From: Cristatella mucedo
Taxonomy: Eukaryota > Bryozoa > Phylactolaemata > Cristatellidae
NCBI GenBank assembly: GCA_009760855.2
Contig: WPIO01000007.1
Span: forward strand, 479,501-543,500
Length of the DNA stretch: 64,000 bases
Direction of reading: 5' to 3'
Below the pieces are notes generated by a model. That model saw nothing but the letters and a program-made list of their open reading frames with translations. It searched no databases and had not been told where the DNA came from. Positions 45,740-56,564 of the stretch are shown here, in pieces. Numbering within the stretch: the first letter of the stretch is position 1; every line of letters starts with the position of its first letter. The position numbers were made by a program, and so were the translations under genes.

Positions 45740-46705
45740 CTGATAATAATAATCATAATAATGTACTTGATAAAGCGCCCACAGAGAACTTAATCTCTTT
45801 CTAGGCGCTTTAAATTTGATGCAAATGGAAATGCAATTAAATGGTAAGTGAAATCATGCTTGAAAAACAAACAAAATTAATAACATGGTTAGGGGTGACA
45901 TGCACAGGGTCAGCATGCAAATGTGGTTAGTGGCAGCATGCACTGTGTCAGCACGCATAAGCACGTGAAGGACGAATCACAGGGACCCACTAAATGCTGT
46001 CCTAAATAGGTGTGTTTTTAGGTTCCTTTTAAATGTGGTCAGATCAAGGGATGTTCTGACGCAGATCGGGAGGGACTTCCAGGCTTTGGGAGCATACGAA
46101 CTAAATGCACGGTCTCCAAAGGATTTGAGGTTTGTACGAGGTATTTCTAGATTGTTGGATTCCGAAAAGCGGGTGGTACGATGCTTGACCTGATGTGGGA
46201 GTATGTCGGAGAGATAGGCTGGAGCCATAGAATGAGGGGACCTAAAAGTGAGCGAAAAAACCTGGAAGTCAATCCGTTGCTTGACTGGTAGCCAGTGCAG
46301 GTCGGCGAGAAGTGGAGTAATGTGGCAACTGCGGCGTTCACGACAGACAAGCCTAGCTGCGGAGTTTTGCACCAGCTGCAATCGCCTGATCGCACATGCT
46401 GGTAGGTCAGTAAGCAGTGAGTTGCAGAAGTCGAGACGAGATGTCACGAATTCATGAACCAACTTAGACGTGGTATCCTTATCTAAACAAGCCCGAATTT
46501 TAGCAATATTATGAAGCTGAAAATAGGCAGATTTGACCGTAGAGCTGATATGGTTGTCTAACGAGAGGTCGCTTTGGAATGTGACACCTAGATTTCGAGC
46601 TGATTCGACAGGAGATATGCTGGCAGAGCCAATTTTGAGCGTCAGCCTTTCCAATCTCTGAATCACACTGGGTTTGACTTTGCGTTTGTTTGATAGACTG
46701 CTTGC
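45740..46705 (-). mobile_element. LINE family A, longest open copy
   Basis: The minus-strand frame 45977-46666 is 229 codons without a stop and covers the thumb/C-terminal part of an L2/CR1-type RT: NLGVTF, SRLDFCNSLL, LQLVQNSAARLV, DLHWLPVKQRI, LAPAYLSDIL-like and a final TAFSGSL. The catalytic palm is missing. Hairpin tail 45774-45810 and TAA microsatellite at 45740-45765. This copy can serve as the family reference. Confidence 0.93.
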
Positions 46706-47464
46706 ACCTACTGCTCTCCCCCTAGAGAGTGAAGGCGCGTTGTTTCCTTTTTTACCCTAGGCTTCTGGGCTTCGTGCTCTGAAATTAAGTTCCCTAAAAG
46801 TGCTAGCGGTTGAATCCTAGAGTAGCTCTAAAGCTGTCTCGCTTGCAAAGCTCCCGATATCTAAGACTCGCTCGCGCACCAAAGAGATTGCAGTAAACAG
46901 AAAGGTAGAAGCAAAGCGCCTATGCAGAATGTCAGCAATCGCAGAGGCACAACGGGGGTTATATGCAAGGGAAAGGAAGGCTGGGCAAGTAAGGGGCTTC
47001 TTGAAAGGTTGTACCTCCGTGTCATGCTGACGCATTTTTAAATCCTGGAGCCTAGCATCATTGCCGTTTCCGGACGCTTTGTAGTCCAATTCGGACGCAA
47101 AGCGTAACATCAACTAGTTACTCCTATTTGTGCTACATATTCACTCCTATAAATCTCAAATTTGAAACCTAAATGGCCCGAATTAAAAAGGCTAGGCATT
47201 GGCTACCAATTGAACACAGTCTACCTAAATTGATCAATTCTACACTGGAGAAGCGAATAAAACATGCGAACTTACAATGTACTTGCTATAAGAAGATTAC
47301 TAAAGAACTTATGTAGCACCTCCATAGAACCAAATTTATTTCTATGCATTTTTAAAATGCTGGAAAAGAAGGAGGTATATTGATGAGTGATAACCGTGCA
47401 CTATTTTAAAATTCAAGAGAAGGCAAAAGATCATTCTCAACGACGGAGAAAAAGCTGTGAGGTA
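46706..47464. other. No supported gene
   Basis: A 98-codon minus frame at 46817-47113 (ATG at 47110) has protein-like composition but no motif; it may be an upstream part of the adjacent LINE. Confidence 0.35.
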
Positions 47465-47960
47465 AAGGTGGGTTTCACTTTTTTAATTTAAAGCGACTGA
47501 ATGCCAGTTGCTAGTGACTGCTAGGATAACTAGCCATCACGTCTGATTACTTTCTATGATTATAGACCGTCTACTACTGCGAATGGTTACTAAAAATCTA
47601 AACAGCGCTCTGATTTTGCCTAGGCTGGACTTCTGCAATTCCGTTTAGGCTGGAATACAAAAAAAGCCACTAAGCCTGAGCAACTGGCAATGAATGTCGC
47701 GGTAATCTTCTGTGCTGAAAGAGCTGTAATGGCTTCCGGTTGATCAACTGATACAGAGAAAAATTATTATGTGACCCACATGGCCCAGCTTGGTCTGGCT
47801 TCTTTATACCTCCCTAACTGCTGCACCAGATTCAGCCTCGTCATACCATTAAATACACATTGGACAATCCATTAACTGGTCCATTTCTAAGCTTAAAAAC
47901 CGCTGGCAGCGTAAGCTTGTGCTCCGTAGGTCCTAGACTATAGGCATTTCAAACGTATTT
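47465..47960 (+). mobile_element. LINE family B copy, old
   Basis: Only short words remain: ACTAGCCATCACGTCTGATTAC, AGGCTGGACTTCTGCAATTCC (RLDFCNS), GAAAGAGCTGTAATGGCTTCCGGTTGATC and a WNSLP-equivalent region. Confidence 0.6.
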
Positions 47961-49158
47961 AGTGTTAATTGGCACATATTTCATGATCCTGTAAATCATA
48001 TTGGCTAATACTCTTATACTGTGGTACATCACCGGGAATTTTGTACGGCCTAAATTTTAAATGGCTGAGAAAACCTGTAATTCAAAAGAAAAGTTATTTC
48101 CATCACAAGCCATGCTATGGTTGCCGCCAGTAATTTTTCCACGTACGAGTGCGGAGCTATACCTTCTGCTTCTCCATAGCCACAGAGAATGAAGTTCCAA
48201 TCTTTTCTCATCATCGGACGCTTATTTGCTGCCGTTACACATCCCAGGTACCCGCTGCTTGTGGTAACGTCAATAAAAATGCTCCTGTATTGCTTACCAA
48301 ACGTTTGACTTTTGCGTGCGTATATCCAATCAAGTCGAAGACAACAATTTAATAATATTAATAATAAGACATGTTTGTCTTATTATCTTATTTCCCTTAG
48401 AGAATCAAGTCTCTTTCTAGGCACTTTACACATCCTCCAAGGGAATACTTTAATTGGTTAGTGATAAAATGGGCGTAGTCAGCACGCACAATCTTACAAA
48501 GAACAACTCATACACCTTTGCACATCAGCATTTTATGTATAAATGACTTATGCCGATAATAGTTAGCTTCGACAGCACGGCCTTTACGTCTTTTTTTAAA
48601 CTGTCTTGAACAAGATTGTTCTCTGATAGCACTATGCAAATATATTATTAGCTTTGTAGTTATAATTTTTATTTGCTTCCTGTGTGTGGTTTTGCACGGT
48701 TGTCACAATCCGTGATTGAAGAAATAGTTCTCAACAGCACAGATGAGGAGCCCAAAGCAAGAAATATCCCGTGTTTATGCGAATATGCAAAGGTCATAAC
48801 CTTGACTGCAGAGCATGCAAGGGTTTTCTCGATAGGTTCAGATCAGGCCTGATTCTCGGCCCTGGTAATGTAGCCAGCAGAGGGCTATCGATGATCCAGG
48901 CCGTAGCTAGCTAATTCTCTAGACACACTGGACGGCTGTACTGCTTCACGATTAAACCTCTATAGAGTTCTTTGAGTCACCACACTTGCAATGCAAAAAC
49001 TTACGTAAACAAGTATTTGCGATGATTAATACCAATTGGTGTGTCATTGATAGTCCCGTTCCGGTTGCTATGCCACCGGCCCACCCCAGAAATAGTCTAC
49101 CCGGAACTTTTCTAGAAGGCAGTTACCATTTACTTATTACGTTGTTTCACACACTACA
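47961..49158. other. Unique AT-rich DNA with one LINE A tail
   Basis: No exon supported apart from the tail at 48350-48560. Confidence 0.4.
48350..48560 (-). mobile_element. LINE family A 3' tail, decayed
   Basis: TAATAA repeats, then TTAGAGAATCAAGTCTCTTTCTAGGCAC and CAGCACGCAC-type words of the 3' UTR. Confidence 0.6.
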
Positions 49159-49578
49159 CTAACTTTGATTCATCTGCCCACACCACAACTCTACAAGACC
49201 GCCAACGTCCTGTGTGCGTGGTCTTGATCCCATTGCAGATGGCTTAGTATTATGAAAGCCGGCACCAACGAAATCCTCCAAGATGTCCCCTCGGCAACTG
49301 GTAGCCCCGCTATGCCACAATTGCTGAAAGGCCCTTAATTCCTGCCCCGTTATTCGGCCCTTACGAACCCGCCGTCGGGTGGCTATTTTATCACGCCCTA
49401 TCCCCGGATAACTGGACTTGCTACCACTGAGAGCCGAACTCGCATCAATCAAATCAAACCAATCGCATGCCTCTTCAGAATCAGGTTTCAGAATAAGGCG
49501 TTTTCGCCTGGCTACTGCTGAACAAAATGTCTTGATATTTCTAAGCGCTCGCTGTACCGCATGTTTATTACACACCAT
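49159..49578 (-). CDS. Hypothetical 139-codon ORF
   Basis: The frame starts at a true ATG (minus strand, 49578) and runs 139 codons to TAG in DNA of moderate GC, which makes chance less likely than in the GC-rich islands. The protein is basic in the middle (RRRVRKGR), with an N-terminal RRKRL and no signal peptide or membrane segment. No recognised motif. It could be a transposon fragment, a single-exon gene or chance. Confidence 0.28.
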   Translation of the reverse strand: MVCNKHAVQRALRNIKTFCSAVARRKRLILKPDSEEACDWFDLIDASSALSGSKSSYPGIGRDKIATRRRVRKGRITGQELRAFQQLWHSGATSCRGDILEDFVGAGFHNTKPSAMGSRPRTQDVGGLVELWCGQMNQS

Positions 49579-50519
49579 TTATCGTTGATCTGCGTCCTTC
49601 TTTTGTCTCGATGGCTCAGCTGATTGATTGAGGCTGAGTCACGTGCTCAATGAAAGCACTAATTTCAAGATCATAGTAAAGTATCTTGGCCAGCCAAATA
49701 CTGGTCAAGACCTGTTTGGGCTGCGCACAATTCACTAGACACTAGTTTTCTTATTATCCGATAGGCAAATCTCCTATCGTTACTGGCGCGGCGATGTCCC
49801 GAGCTAAAGTCCAATGCCACAGACGCAGCGGCGATGTCCTCACAGATGCTCGACAGATAAATATGGGTAGATATTGGTAAAGCTAAAGGTAAAGCTGGTA
49901 AAACAGGTAAAGCTGGCGCTTCGAAGCGCGGCGGCGAGTCGCAGTTGCTGCGTAGACTCACGCCGTTGTGCCAAGGTTAATAGTACGCCGCCGAAATCAA
50001 GGGCACTCATACCTCAATGTAAATATAAAAAGTTCATCCATCCCCTTAGAGTAGATCTAGTGTTATTGACAATTACTCATAGATACCTGTAGGCTACCAG
50101 CTATAGCGTTCAACTTCAGTACAACTGGAGACCCAAAAAAAAGCTCTGACTCAGAGCCCGCTCGTAATGAACTTGACCACATCTGAATTTGGGCTTTAAA
50201 TAACGTTTAAACAATACATTAGGACATACGGTTCTCAATCGTTACGATTCAGGAACCATTAGTTATCTGAAGCGCTTTCGTAATTTAACCGCTTTCGCGT
50301 GCGGGCGTCTCCCTCCTGCGTAACACCACCTTTACTTTTGTGAGGTTTTGTTCAGTTGTAGGCTGAGATAAATTGCATTTCAAAACACGGCTGGAAACTT
50401 TGGCGTAAAATTCCACTAGCATGCTGGGGCCAAACCCCGGCGCACGGCGGCGAGAATTAATGCGCACATTCGGGATTGCAATTTTGCGCCAAGCTGTAGC
50501 CAATGCACCCGAGTCGTGA
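49579..50519. other. No gene seen
   Basis: Imperfect GTAAAGCTG(GTA) repeats at 49877-49912; otherwise unique. Confidence 0.4.
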
Positions 50520-50995
50520 ACGGTCTGTCGGAACAAGCCTACCCATCAGAACTACTCTCCCACCAGGCGAAGAATCGTATAACTCGCAGCTCTGACTCGA
50601 ATCATTTAGCCACACGTAGTACTAACCTCAAGACCGTCCGAGACAGTGCCTTAAGTTCCCATAAACTCTCCTGCGTAACACCCACATGGTCTTTATGACT
50701 TTGTGGAGTTACTGACGGAGATAAATACATGCATACATAGCCTGGAGCTCACTACCAACGCACGTCACACCATCCCCTGACATGACATTTAAAAAGAAGC
50801 TTAAAATGCACTTTCATTGCAGTATTTGGTGGGTCTTTGGGATTCGTTCTTTGTATGTATGCACCTGCTTACACTATGCCTGCTATTTCCGGATATTACC
50901 AACCATAATTTGGTAACGGTTTCTATAAGCATCGGTAAAGTGCCTCTAAAGAGCTCAATTTCTCCGATGGTACTATACAAATATATTATTACTAT
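50520..50995 (+). mobile_element. LINE family A copy, interrupted by a LINE B tail
   Basis: RT C-terminal blocks (ELLSHQAKNRITRSSDSN at 50551-50605) continue after a 75 bp LINE B 3' end (50661-50735), then reach the hairpin tail at 50937-50975 and ATT repeats. Confidence 0.8.
50661..50735 (+). mobile_element. LINE family B 3' end, 75 bp insertion inside LINE A
   Basis: AAACTCTCCTGCGTAACACCCACATGGTCTTTATGACTTTG to ACGGAGATAAATACATG, inserted between two parts of a LINE A copy; CATA occurs at both flanks as a possible short target duplication. Confidence 0.75.
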
Positions 50996-51620
50996 TATTA
51001 AGCATGTCAATTGGTGAGCGGCAACATGCATAGTGCTTGCACCTATTAGCACACACAAAACAATGTACATTAAAGGAGTTCCTTTTGTAAAAAAAATGCG
51101 CAGCTTTTTGCTAAAAATGTTTGAATGCGGTCAAGTCAGGGAATTTCGTGAGTCGGTCGATAGTGAGTTCCAGGCTTTGGGAGAATTCCAACTACCGGCA
51201 CGGCCTCTAAAGGATAGATGGTCGATTTGAGGCACAGCTATACGATACGAGTCAGACGTGCCGGTGTTACTACGAAAAGCCTGAAGCACTAGTATTTCCA
51301 ATAAGTGGTATGGAGATAATTAGTGAATCGACCTAAAAGTGATGGGCCAAAGCTTGAATTATTAGCGCTGCTTGATGGGCAGCCAGTACAGGTGGGCAAT
51401 CAAGGGTGGCATAATGTGGCAGTTCATGACAGACAAGCCTGGCTGCAGAGTTTTGAACCAACTGTGAGCGTTTTATTGAACCAGAGGCAAGAAGACCGGC
51501 AAGTAGTGAGCTGCAGAAATCGATGTGTCACGAATGAATGAATGAACCGGCTTGACTGCAGTATCCTTCCAGCACGCCGAAGTCTTTTTAACTACCTTGC
51601 AGCGTGTGTTGCCGATATTC
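50996..51620 (-). mobile_element. LINE family A copy, tail-to-tail with the previous one
   Basis: Carries the same 3' UTR words in reverse (AGTTCCAGGCTTTGGGAG at 51166) and RT words (plus-strand GACAGACAAGCCTGGCTGCAGAG). Decayed and without a long frame. Confidence 0.75.
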
Positions 51621-52080
51621 GCATGGCTGCAGGCAGTATCTTTCTCAAACTTATTGATGATAGACGCAACTTCCTAGCTATCGAATAAATCTAGTATTGA
51701 TCAGGAATTTGATTGAAAGCCAAGCTCGCAAATTTGCTCGGCTAGATTACCTCCTGTAGACAATACACAAAATAAATCTGGTGCTCCGCTCAAAAATTGA
51801 GAAATAAAGTGAACCTATAGCAGATCGCCAGAGTTCTCAGCAGTTTAAACACTCCATTGATGACCGTTGCCCTTTGACCATCAGCACTCTGACGATACCT
51901 TCCACGGAGATAAAACGCAAGCCGTTGCGTTGAAGTGCCAGCAGCTACTTCGCGCCCATAGTGAACCGATGCTGAGGGGACAGGGAAGCTGCGCGTATAG
52001 GGAAAGCGCCGGATGAAGCAGATTCTCGCCGCGCCGGCGCAGGCTTAAAAAAATGCAGATTGCTGCTGTCACTCAACGAT

Positions 52081-52116
52081 CTATATATATATATATCGTT
52101 ATATATATATATCATT
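52081..52116. repeat. Paired (TA)n tracts
   Basis: Two TA tracts separated by CGT, able to form a hairpin. Confidence 0.85.
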
Positions 52117-52949
52117 ATCAGTCGATAAGAAGCTACATTCAATTAATTTCTTAATTATCCTAATATTTCTTGATTTCACTCAACGTAGGCTTATTTGAAT
52201 AGCACGAGGCGAAAGCTTTCGACTAGCAAATTGTACTGAAATTCACTTACGGTTTGATTTCACCAAGCGCAGTTTCTTAACTAATATGCGAAAAGGTACG
52301 TATCATTATCTGGTATGTATTACTATAGCCCACACTCTTCTGTCACGTGAGAAGAGCTTTAAAGGCAACTACGCCTAGTATTTGAAGAGCTTCGAAGGAC
52401 TGATTTTATTTTCAAAAAAGGGTGACAAAAGAATCACCATTACGTTTTCTAATAATTCATACATGGGGAGGAACTAAAATTGGGATATGATCTTACAATG
52501 GTTGTACATGACAAGTTTCAATCTGGCCAGTAGCTGCAGGGCTGTGCATTTATGTGGTATATGTTGGTGCCTCAGGGGGGAGAGGGAGCAATTGGCTAAT
52601 TCTACTGAGAGAAGAGGGAAGTAGGGTAGGGGTAGCAGCGAAGGGAGAATTATAGCTCCCCCAGCTATTTCATTTATTCTTTTTTCTTGACAAGACCGAG
52701 CCGCTGGCGGCGCGGGAAGGTGCTAGTGGAAACGGCAGGGGACTGGTTTCGTGCGGGAGGGACTTTCGTGGCAGAAGGGAAGCTCGTCTAGGATCCGAAA
52801 ATTGTTTACGGTTATGGAAATCCTGGAAAGTCATACGTTACATTATCGCTAGGCACGAGCAACCGGGCGGCCTCCACAGCTGTTATCTAAGGAAACCTTA
52901 TTCGAAGACCTCAAATTATTGGTGATGCATTTTAATGCCCGTTTTGAAA

Positions 52950-53115
52950 AATAGTAATGATAAAGCAAAAATGTATGGTGCCATCAGAGAAATAAATCTT
53001 TCTCCCTGAGTGATAGTATGCATAATGTGTCAGCACGCGTGAGCACACAATGGACATTGTTCGCGGACTCAGCAAATACTGTTGAGTGAGAAGTTCGCTT
53101 TTAGTTTCTAATGTC
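52950..53115 (-). mobile_element. LINE family A 3' tail, decayed
   Basis: Degenerate hairpin (CATCAGAGAAATAAATCTTTCTC) followed by GTGTCAGCACGCGTGAGCACAC. Confidence 0.6.
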
Positions 53116-53883
53116 CTCGTCCGACTAGACTGTGTGCGATTCCGTCCGCTAGAGCGCCACAGCGAAAGGAAAAAACACACTTATGTATTTTCAGGATAAA
53201 ATTAAAGCACTGCGAAACATGTACAACTATTGACATTTCATCATTAATTTAAAATCTGCCCGATGATGGGCCTACAATCATGACAATAGGGGCATACAAT
53301 GCATTCTCTGAAGAACAGATTTGCTATGGCTAAAAGTGCTATAAAAGACGCTCAAATTGACACGACTTATAAACCCACGCTTCGGGTCTGCTGGATGAGC
53401 TATCGGAAAGTGGAATAATCTCTGTATGCGGTTATTATCTTGCATTATTTTATATGCAGTTATTTTTGTTTTTAGTTATTTTAGTTCACTCACAAAAAAA
53501 TGGCAGCGGAGCTTAAGTGCGAGTGTGGCGCTCACCGCACGTCTGTGGCTCCTGCTGTCTATTTACGCATCCATTAGTCATTGGCGTTTTTCTATTGACA
53601 AGCCTCCGCCTGAGTTTGGGGTTTTATGGCCGGTCTCTCGCCGCGGTAAGCAGGCTCCTCGCCACCCTGTCTCCCGGCGGTTGTGGCCTTCGCCGGAAAT
53701 AGCGGAATGGCGTTACGGCGGTCAGCCGCAGCCTCGCCGAGGCTCTGCGTGGGAGGGTGAGTTCGAATGATAGGTTGTGCCGCTGCTGCGGCAGCTCATT
53801 CAGATAGACAAGGGGATTCGTTTCGAATAGGCTTCGCGTCGCTTTGTGAAGCTCTTTACGTGGATACGTCGTCCGCACTAGGC

Positions 53884-54184
53884 ATGTTTAGCAGGATTAT
53901 GAGCGGCTACGGACTGATGACTTTGGCAGTTCTGCTGATGGTACTTGTTTACGAAAGTGAAGCTGCATGCGACTTCCAAACTCTGTCGTAAGAGCCTCGG
54001 CTGCTGCATAGATGGCGCGCTCGCCCTGCTGCTGCTGCTGCTTCTTCTAATGCGTTCAGGCGCTACGTACCGGAATACGTACGTGTGTGTGTGTGCGTGC
54101 GTACGTATGTGTGTGCGTATGTGTGTGCGTTCGTGCATGCGGATGTGTGCGTGCCCGTGCATGGTATGTGCGCGTACGTGTGTG

Positions 54185-54248
<64 letters not shown>

Positions 54249-55265
54249 GTTAATTTATCAGGTACATTACATTATGCATACGTATATACATGTATGCATA
54301 ATATATAGTTTCTGTTTGCAACAGATGGAATCCAGCTGGGGTGAACGCCGCCGGCGGAGGCAGCCATGAAGTAGCTACCGAATGTCCCGTGGGCACATTG
54401 GTCTGGTTCGTACCGAAGACTCCGTTTGAAATCAAATGGGAGAACATGAATGTCGAAGGAGAGTTCACTGTTTGTATTTATGTGCCGACTGTTGGCGAGT
54501 TTTCGGCCCTATCTGACGACACGACGGGCAGCAAGACGTCGCTCCCACTACCGAGTAAGAGAGCTGCGAGGCTGGCGGATCAGGTTCCTGAGCTCAGGAA
54601 CCTGAAACCGGAAGCACTGCTGCGGCTGCAGCCTTCATTCGCAGTGAAGCCTATTACCGCGAGGGTAGTGAGGGCAAAGGCTGGCACTTGTTGCTTTTTT
54701 TTCAGGTTCGGCTAAGCCCACGTGCGCCGTCTCTCGAAACAGATTGTTCCGGCTTTACGCGACGCCAGCCGGAAGCCCCGCACTCATAACGTTTCGCTAT
54801 TCGGTTACCCCGCGCGGCGCCGTGCATATGTGAACGCTGGAAGATATAACTTACTAATAACGAACTTCACGTGCCTTCTGGCTGAGCCGCTGCTGCGTCC
54901 TACTTGTTCTCACGAGCCGTGCAGCTGATGCGAAATACGATCCTATTCATCTCTGGTGGCGACCCTTAGATTTACGAGGCTGGCTACCCGGAGGTTCATC
55001 TGAGGTGCTGATTGCTAGTTGTGAAGTAATAACTCTGCTGGGACGCCATGCGTGCCAGTACAATGTGAACAAGTGCCTATCAGTTTCAGTGCAAACTATG
55101 CACATGCATGCCTACACGGAAGCGGCGAAGCTCAATCGGCAACGAAGCAGTTGCAGATTGAGCGTCGACCTCTGCTGCTGCTGCTGCTTACTTTCAGAGT
55201 TACCCATGCAAGGTTTAGCCTTGTCACCCGCGCTTCCGCTGCTGCTGCGCGTTGACCAAAAGTGA
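53884..55265 (+). CDS. Meteorin-like secreted protein, paralogue 2 (multi-exon, 3' end unresolved)
   Basis: Exons read by eye: 53884-53987, 54325-54554, 54706-54829 and from 54917. Phases fit at every junction (CTGTC|GTAAGA to GCAACAG|A; CCGA|GTAAGA to TTTTTTTTCAG|GT; CATAT|GTGAAC to CACGAG|C). Residues 1-28 are a signal peptide, then Cys29. Exon 2 carries Ser-Trp (35-36), Cys55-x2-Gly58-x-Leu-x-Trp62-x2-Pro65 and FTVCI (82-86); human meteorin-like, as I recall it, has C-x2-G-x-V-x-W-x2-P and LTVCI with the same spacing. Exon 3 has Cys118, LF (125-126), ATP (130-132) and FRY (141-143); exon 4 has SSEVLIASC (180-188), matching the EVLLAVC that opens the NTR-like half. Meteorins are secreted factors in neural and metabolic tissue of vertebrates. 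Exon 4 stays open to TGA at 55263, but the C-terminal NTR cysteines were not found, so more exons are expected. An ATG at 53767 is in frame upstream; 53884 or 53899 suits the signal peptide better. Confidence 0.74.
53988..54324 (+). other. Intron 1 of meteorin-like paralogue 2, with (GT)n and (TA)n
   Basis: The intron begins GTAAGA and ends GCAACAG. It contains an impure GT/CGTA tract (about 54078-54190) running into about 20 TA repeats (54187-54232). Such tracts are likely length-polymorphic. Confidence 0.65.
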
Positions 55266-55674
55266 GAAGACGCTCGGGGGGGGGAGAAGCGGCTAATGCG
55301 GCTAACGCCCCGCCCCCCCCCCAGCCGTCTGCCCGTGCTGGCCTCGCAGCAGGTTCGGCGCGGCGCTACCGATGTTACTTGGGCGGCTGTCTGACCATCG
55401 TGCGGCGCCGAAGCTGCCGAGCGACATGCTCGGAAGACAAGTTGAAAATCTCAGCGCGCGCGGCTGTAATAAAAAAGTAATGCAGCTGTGAAATAAAAAG
55501 TAATGCAGCTTAATGAAGTTCATTAAACGGGATTTCTTAGGGGTATAGGCTAGAGCCGGCAGACGAGCGCGCCATGCACTAATCGAGCGCTTACCGGTTC
55601 CACCGAGCTCGTTTTCACAATCCAGAATACGCGCGAGCAATACAGACCACGTGAGCACCGCTCTTTAGTTGCAG

Positions 55675-56007
55675 GCCGGGCGACCGGCCACTAACGTCTG
55701 CAGTACTTGCAACGAATTAATTGTGCAACCTGACAAAGAACGGACTTACAATCTTGCTTCGAAAATGCGCGGCAATAAGCTTTTTGGTTACGAAGAAGTG
55801 GACCAGACGCATTTGATAGAGGCAAATAAAAATACAATATCAATTGGGAGCCTTAAATTTTTTTTAAAAAAGTACCGCGAAGGCCTGTGCACTAAGCCAC
55901 AAACGCAGCGCTCGCAAATGCGCATCCTTTCCGCAGCGTGGCAAATGCGCAGGCTTGAGCTGGCGCCTCGATGCGCCGCTAGCGAGTCGCGCACGCTGCC
56001 TACCTAA
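55675..56007 (+). CDS. Possible exon with CxxC motif, unassigned
   Basis: Open after an acceptor-like TTAGTTGCAG at 55674 for 110 codons to TAA at 56005-56007. It begins with Cys-Ser-Thr-Cys and then protein-like composition, followed by a poly(T)/Lys-Phe stretch that weakens the case. It lies 400 bp past the meteorin-like gene and might be one of its missing exons, but I see no motif proving that. Confidence 0.2.
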   Translation, partial: AGRPATNVCSTCNELIVQPDKERTYNLASKMRGNKLFGYEEVDQTHLIEANKNTISIGSLKFFLKKYREGLCTKPQTQRSQMRILSAAWQMRRLELAPRCAASESRTLPT

Positions 56008-56064
56008 TACACGTAGGTATGCCGACGGTAGATGAGCGTGGCAGCAGTCTAGGAAGATCTTGCT

Positions 56065-56205
56065 GAGCCGTGATGGCTCTACAAGTAGCTCTTCACGGCC
56101 TCGGGCCTGAGGTCTAGGTTTGAATCTTGCGGTGGGCGATCCTGTATTGCCTCTGCAAGCACGCTATAGCAAAAGAGGTTGTTAAATCAGCTATTACTTT
56201 TTAGA
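56065..56205 (+). mobile_element. SINE1 (tRNA-derived)
   Basis: GAGCCGTGATGGCTC box A side, GTTTGAATC box B, GGCGATCCTGTATTGCC body and GCTATAGCAAAAGAGGTTGTTAAATCAGC tail. Confidence 0.75.
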
Positions 56206-56300
56206 GTTTTTGTTGTATATAAAAAAATACCTTAACAGACCGGAGCTTTAACGACGCCACGCACTAATCAGGCACAGCATCGACTTCCGGAAAAAAAAAC

Positions 56301-56564
56301 ATGCGTCTAGCGCATCTCCAGTCCTGCTTGAGTGGCTCTCAAAATATTTTCCGGTTGGATGCAGAATTTTCTTCGCCCGCGCTCGAGTGCTCGACTGTGA
56401 TCGAAGCCCTGTCTATGAATGATCCTCGTGCCTTTCTTAGCGCAATGGATGCGAATTATTTCTTCCTAATGTTCGCTCGAATCTATTGCTATTCGAGCCG
56501 TCGGATTAAGTGGCATTCGTGTATTAGCAGCATTTCACGTGGACGTATCATCTTTTCCGCGTAA
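56301..56564 (+). CDS. Hypothetical 87-codon ORF
   Basis: An ATG-initiated frame directly after an A9 run. No recognised motif or signal peptide; may be chance. Confidence 0.15.
   Translation: MRLAHLQSCLSGSQNIFRLDAEFSSPALECSTVIEALSMNDPRAFLSAMDANYFFLMFARIYCYSSRRIKWHSCISSISRGRIIFSA

Larger units (their letters stand above)
51621..53883. other. Mostly unique DNA upstream of meteorin-like paralogue 2
   Basis: Contains TA tracts and a LINE A tail. A donor-like GGGAGG|GTGAGT at ~53757 and an acceptor-like CCGCACTAG at 53881 could bound a 5' UTR intron of the gene at 53884. Confidence 0.35.
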
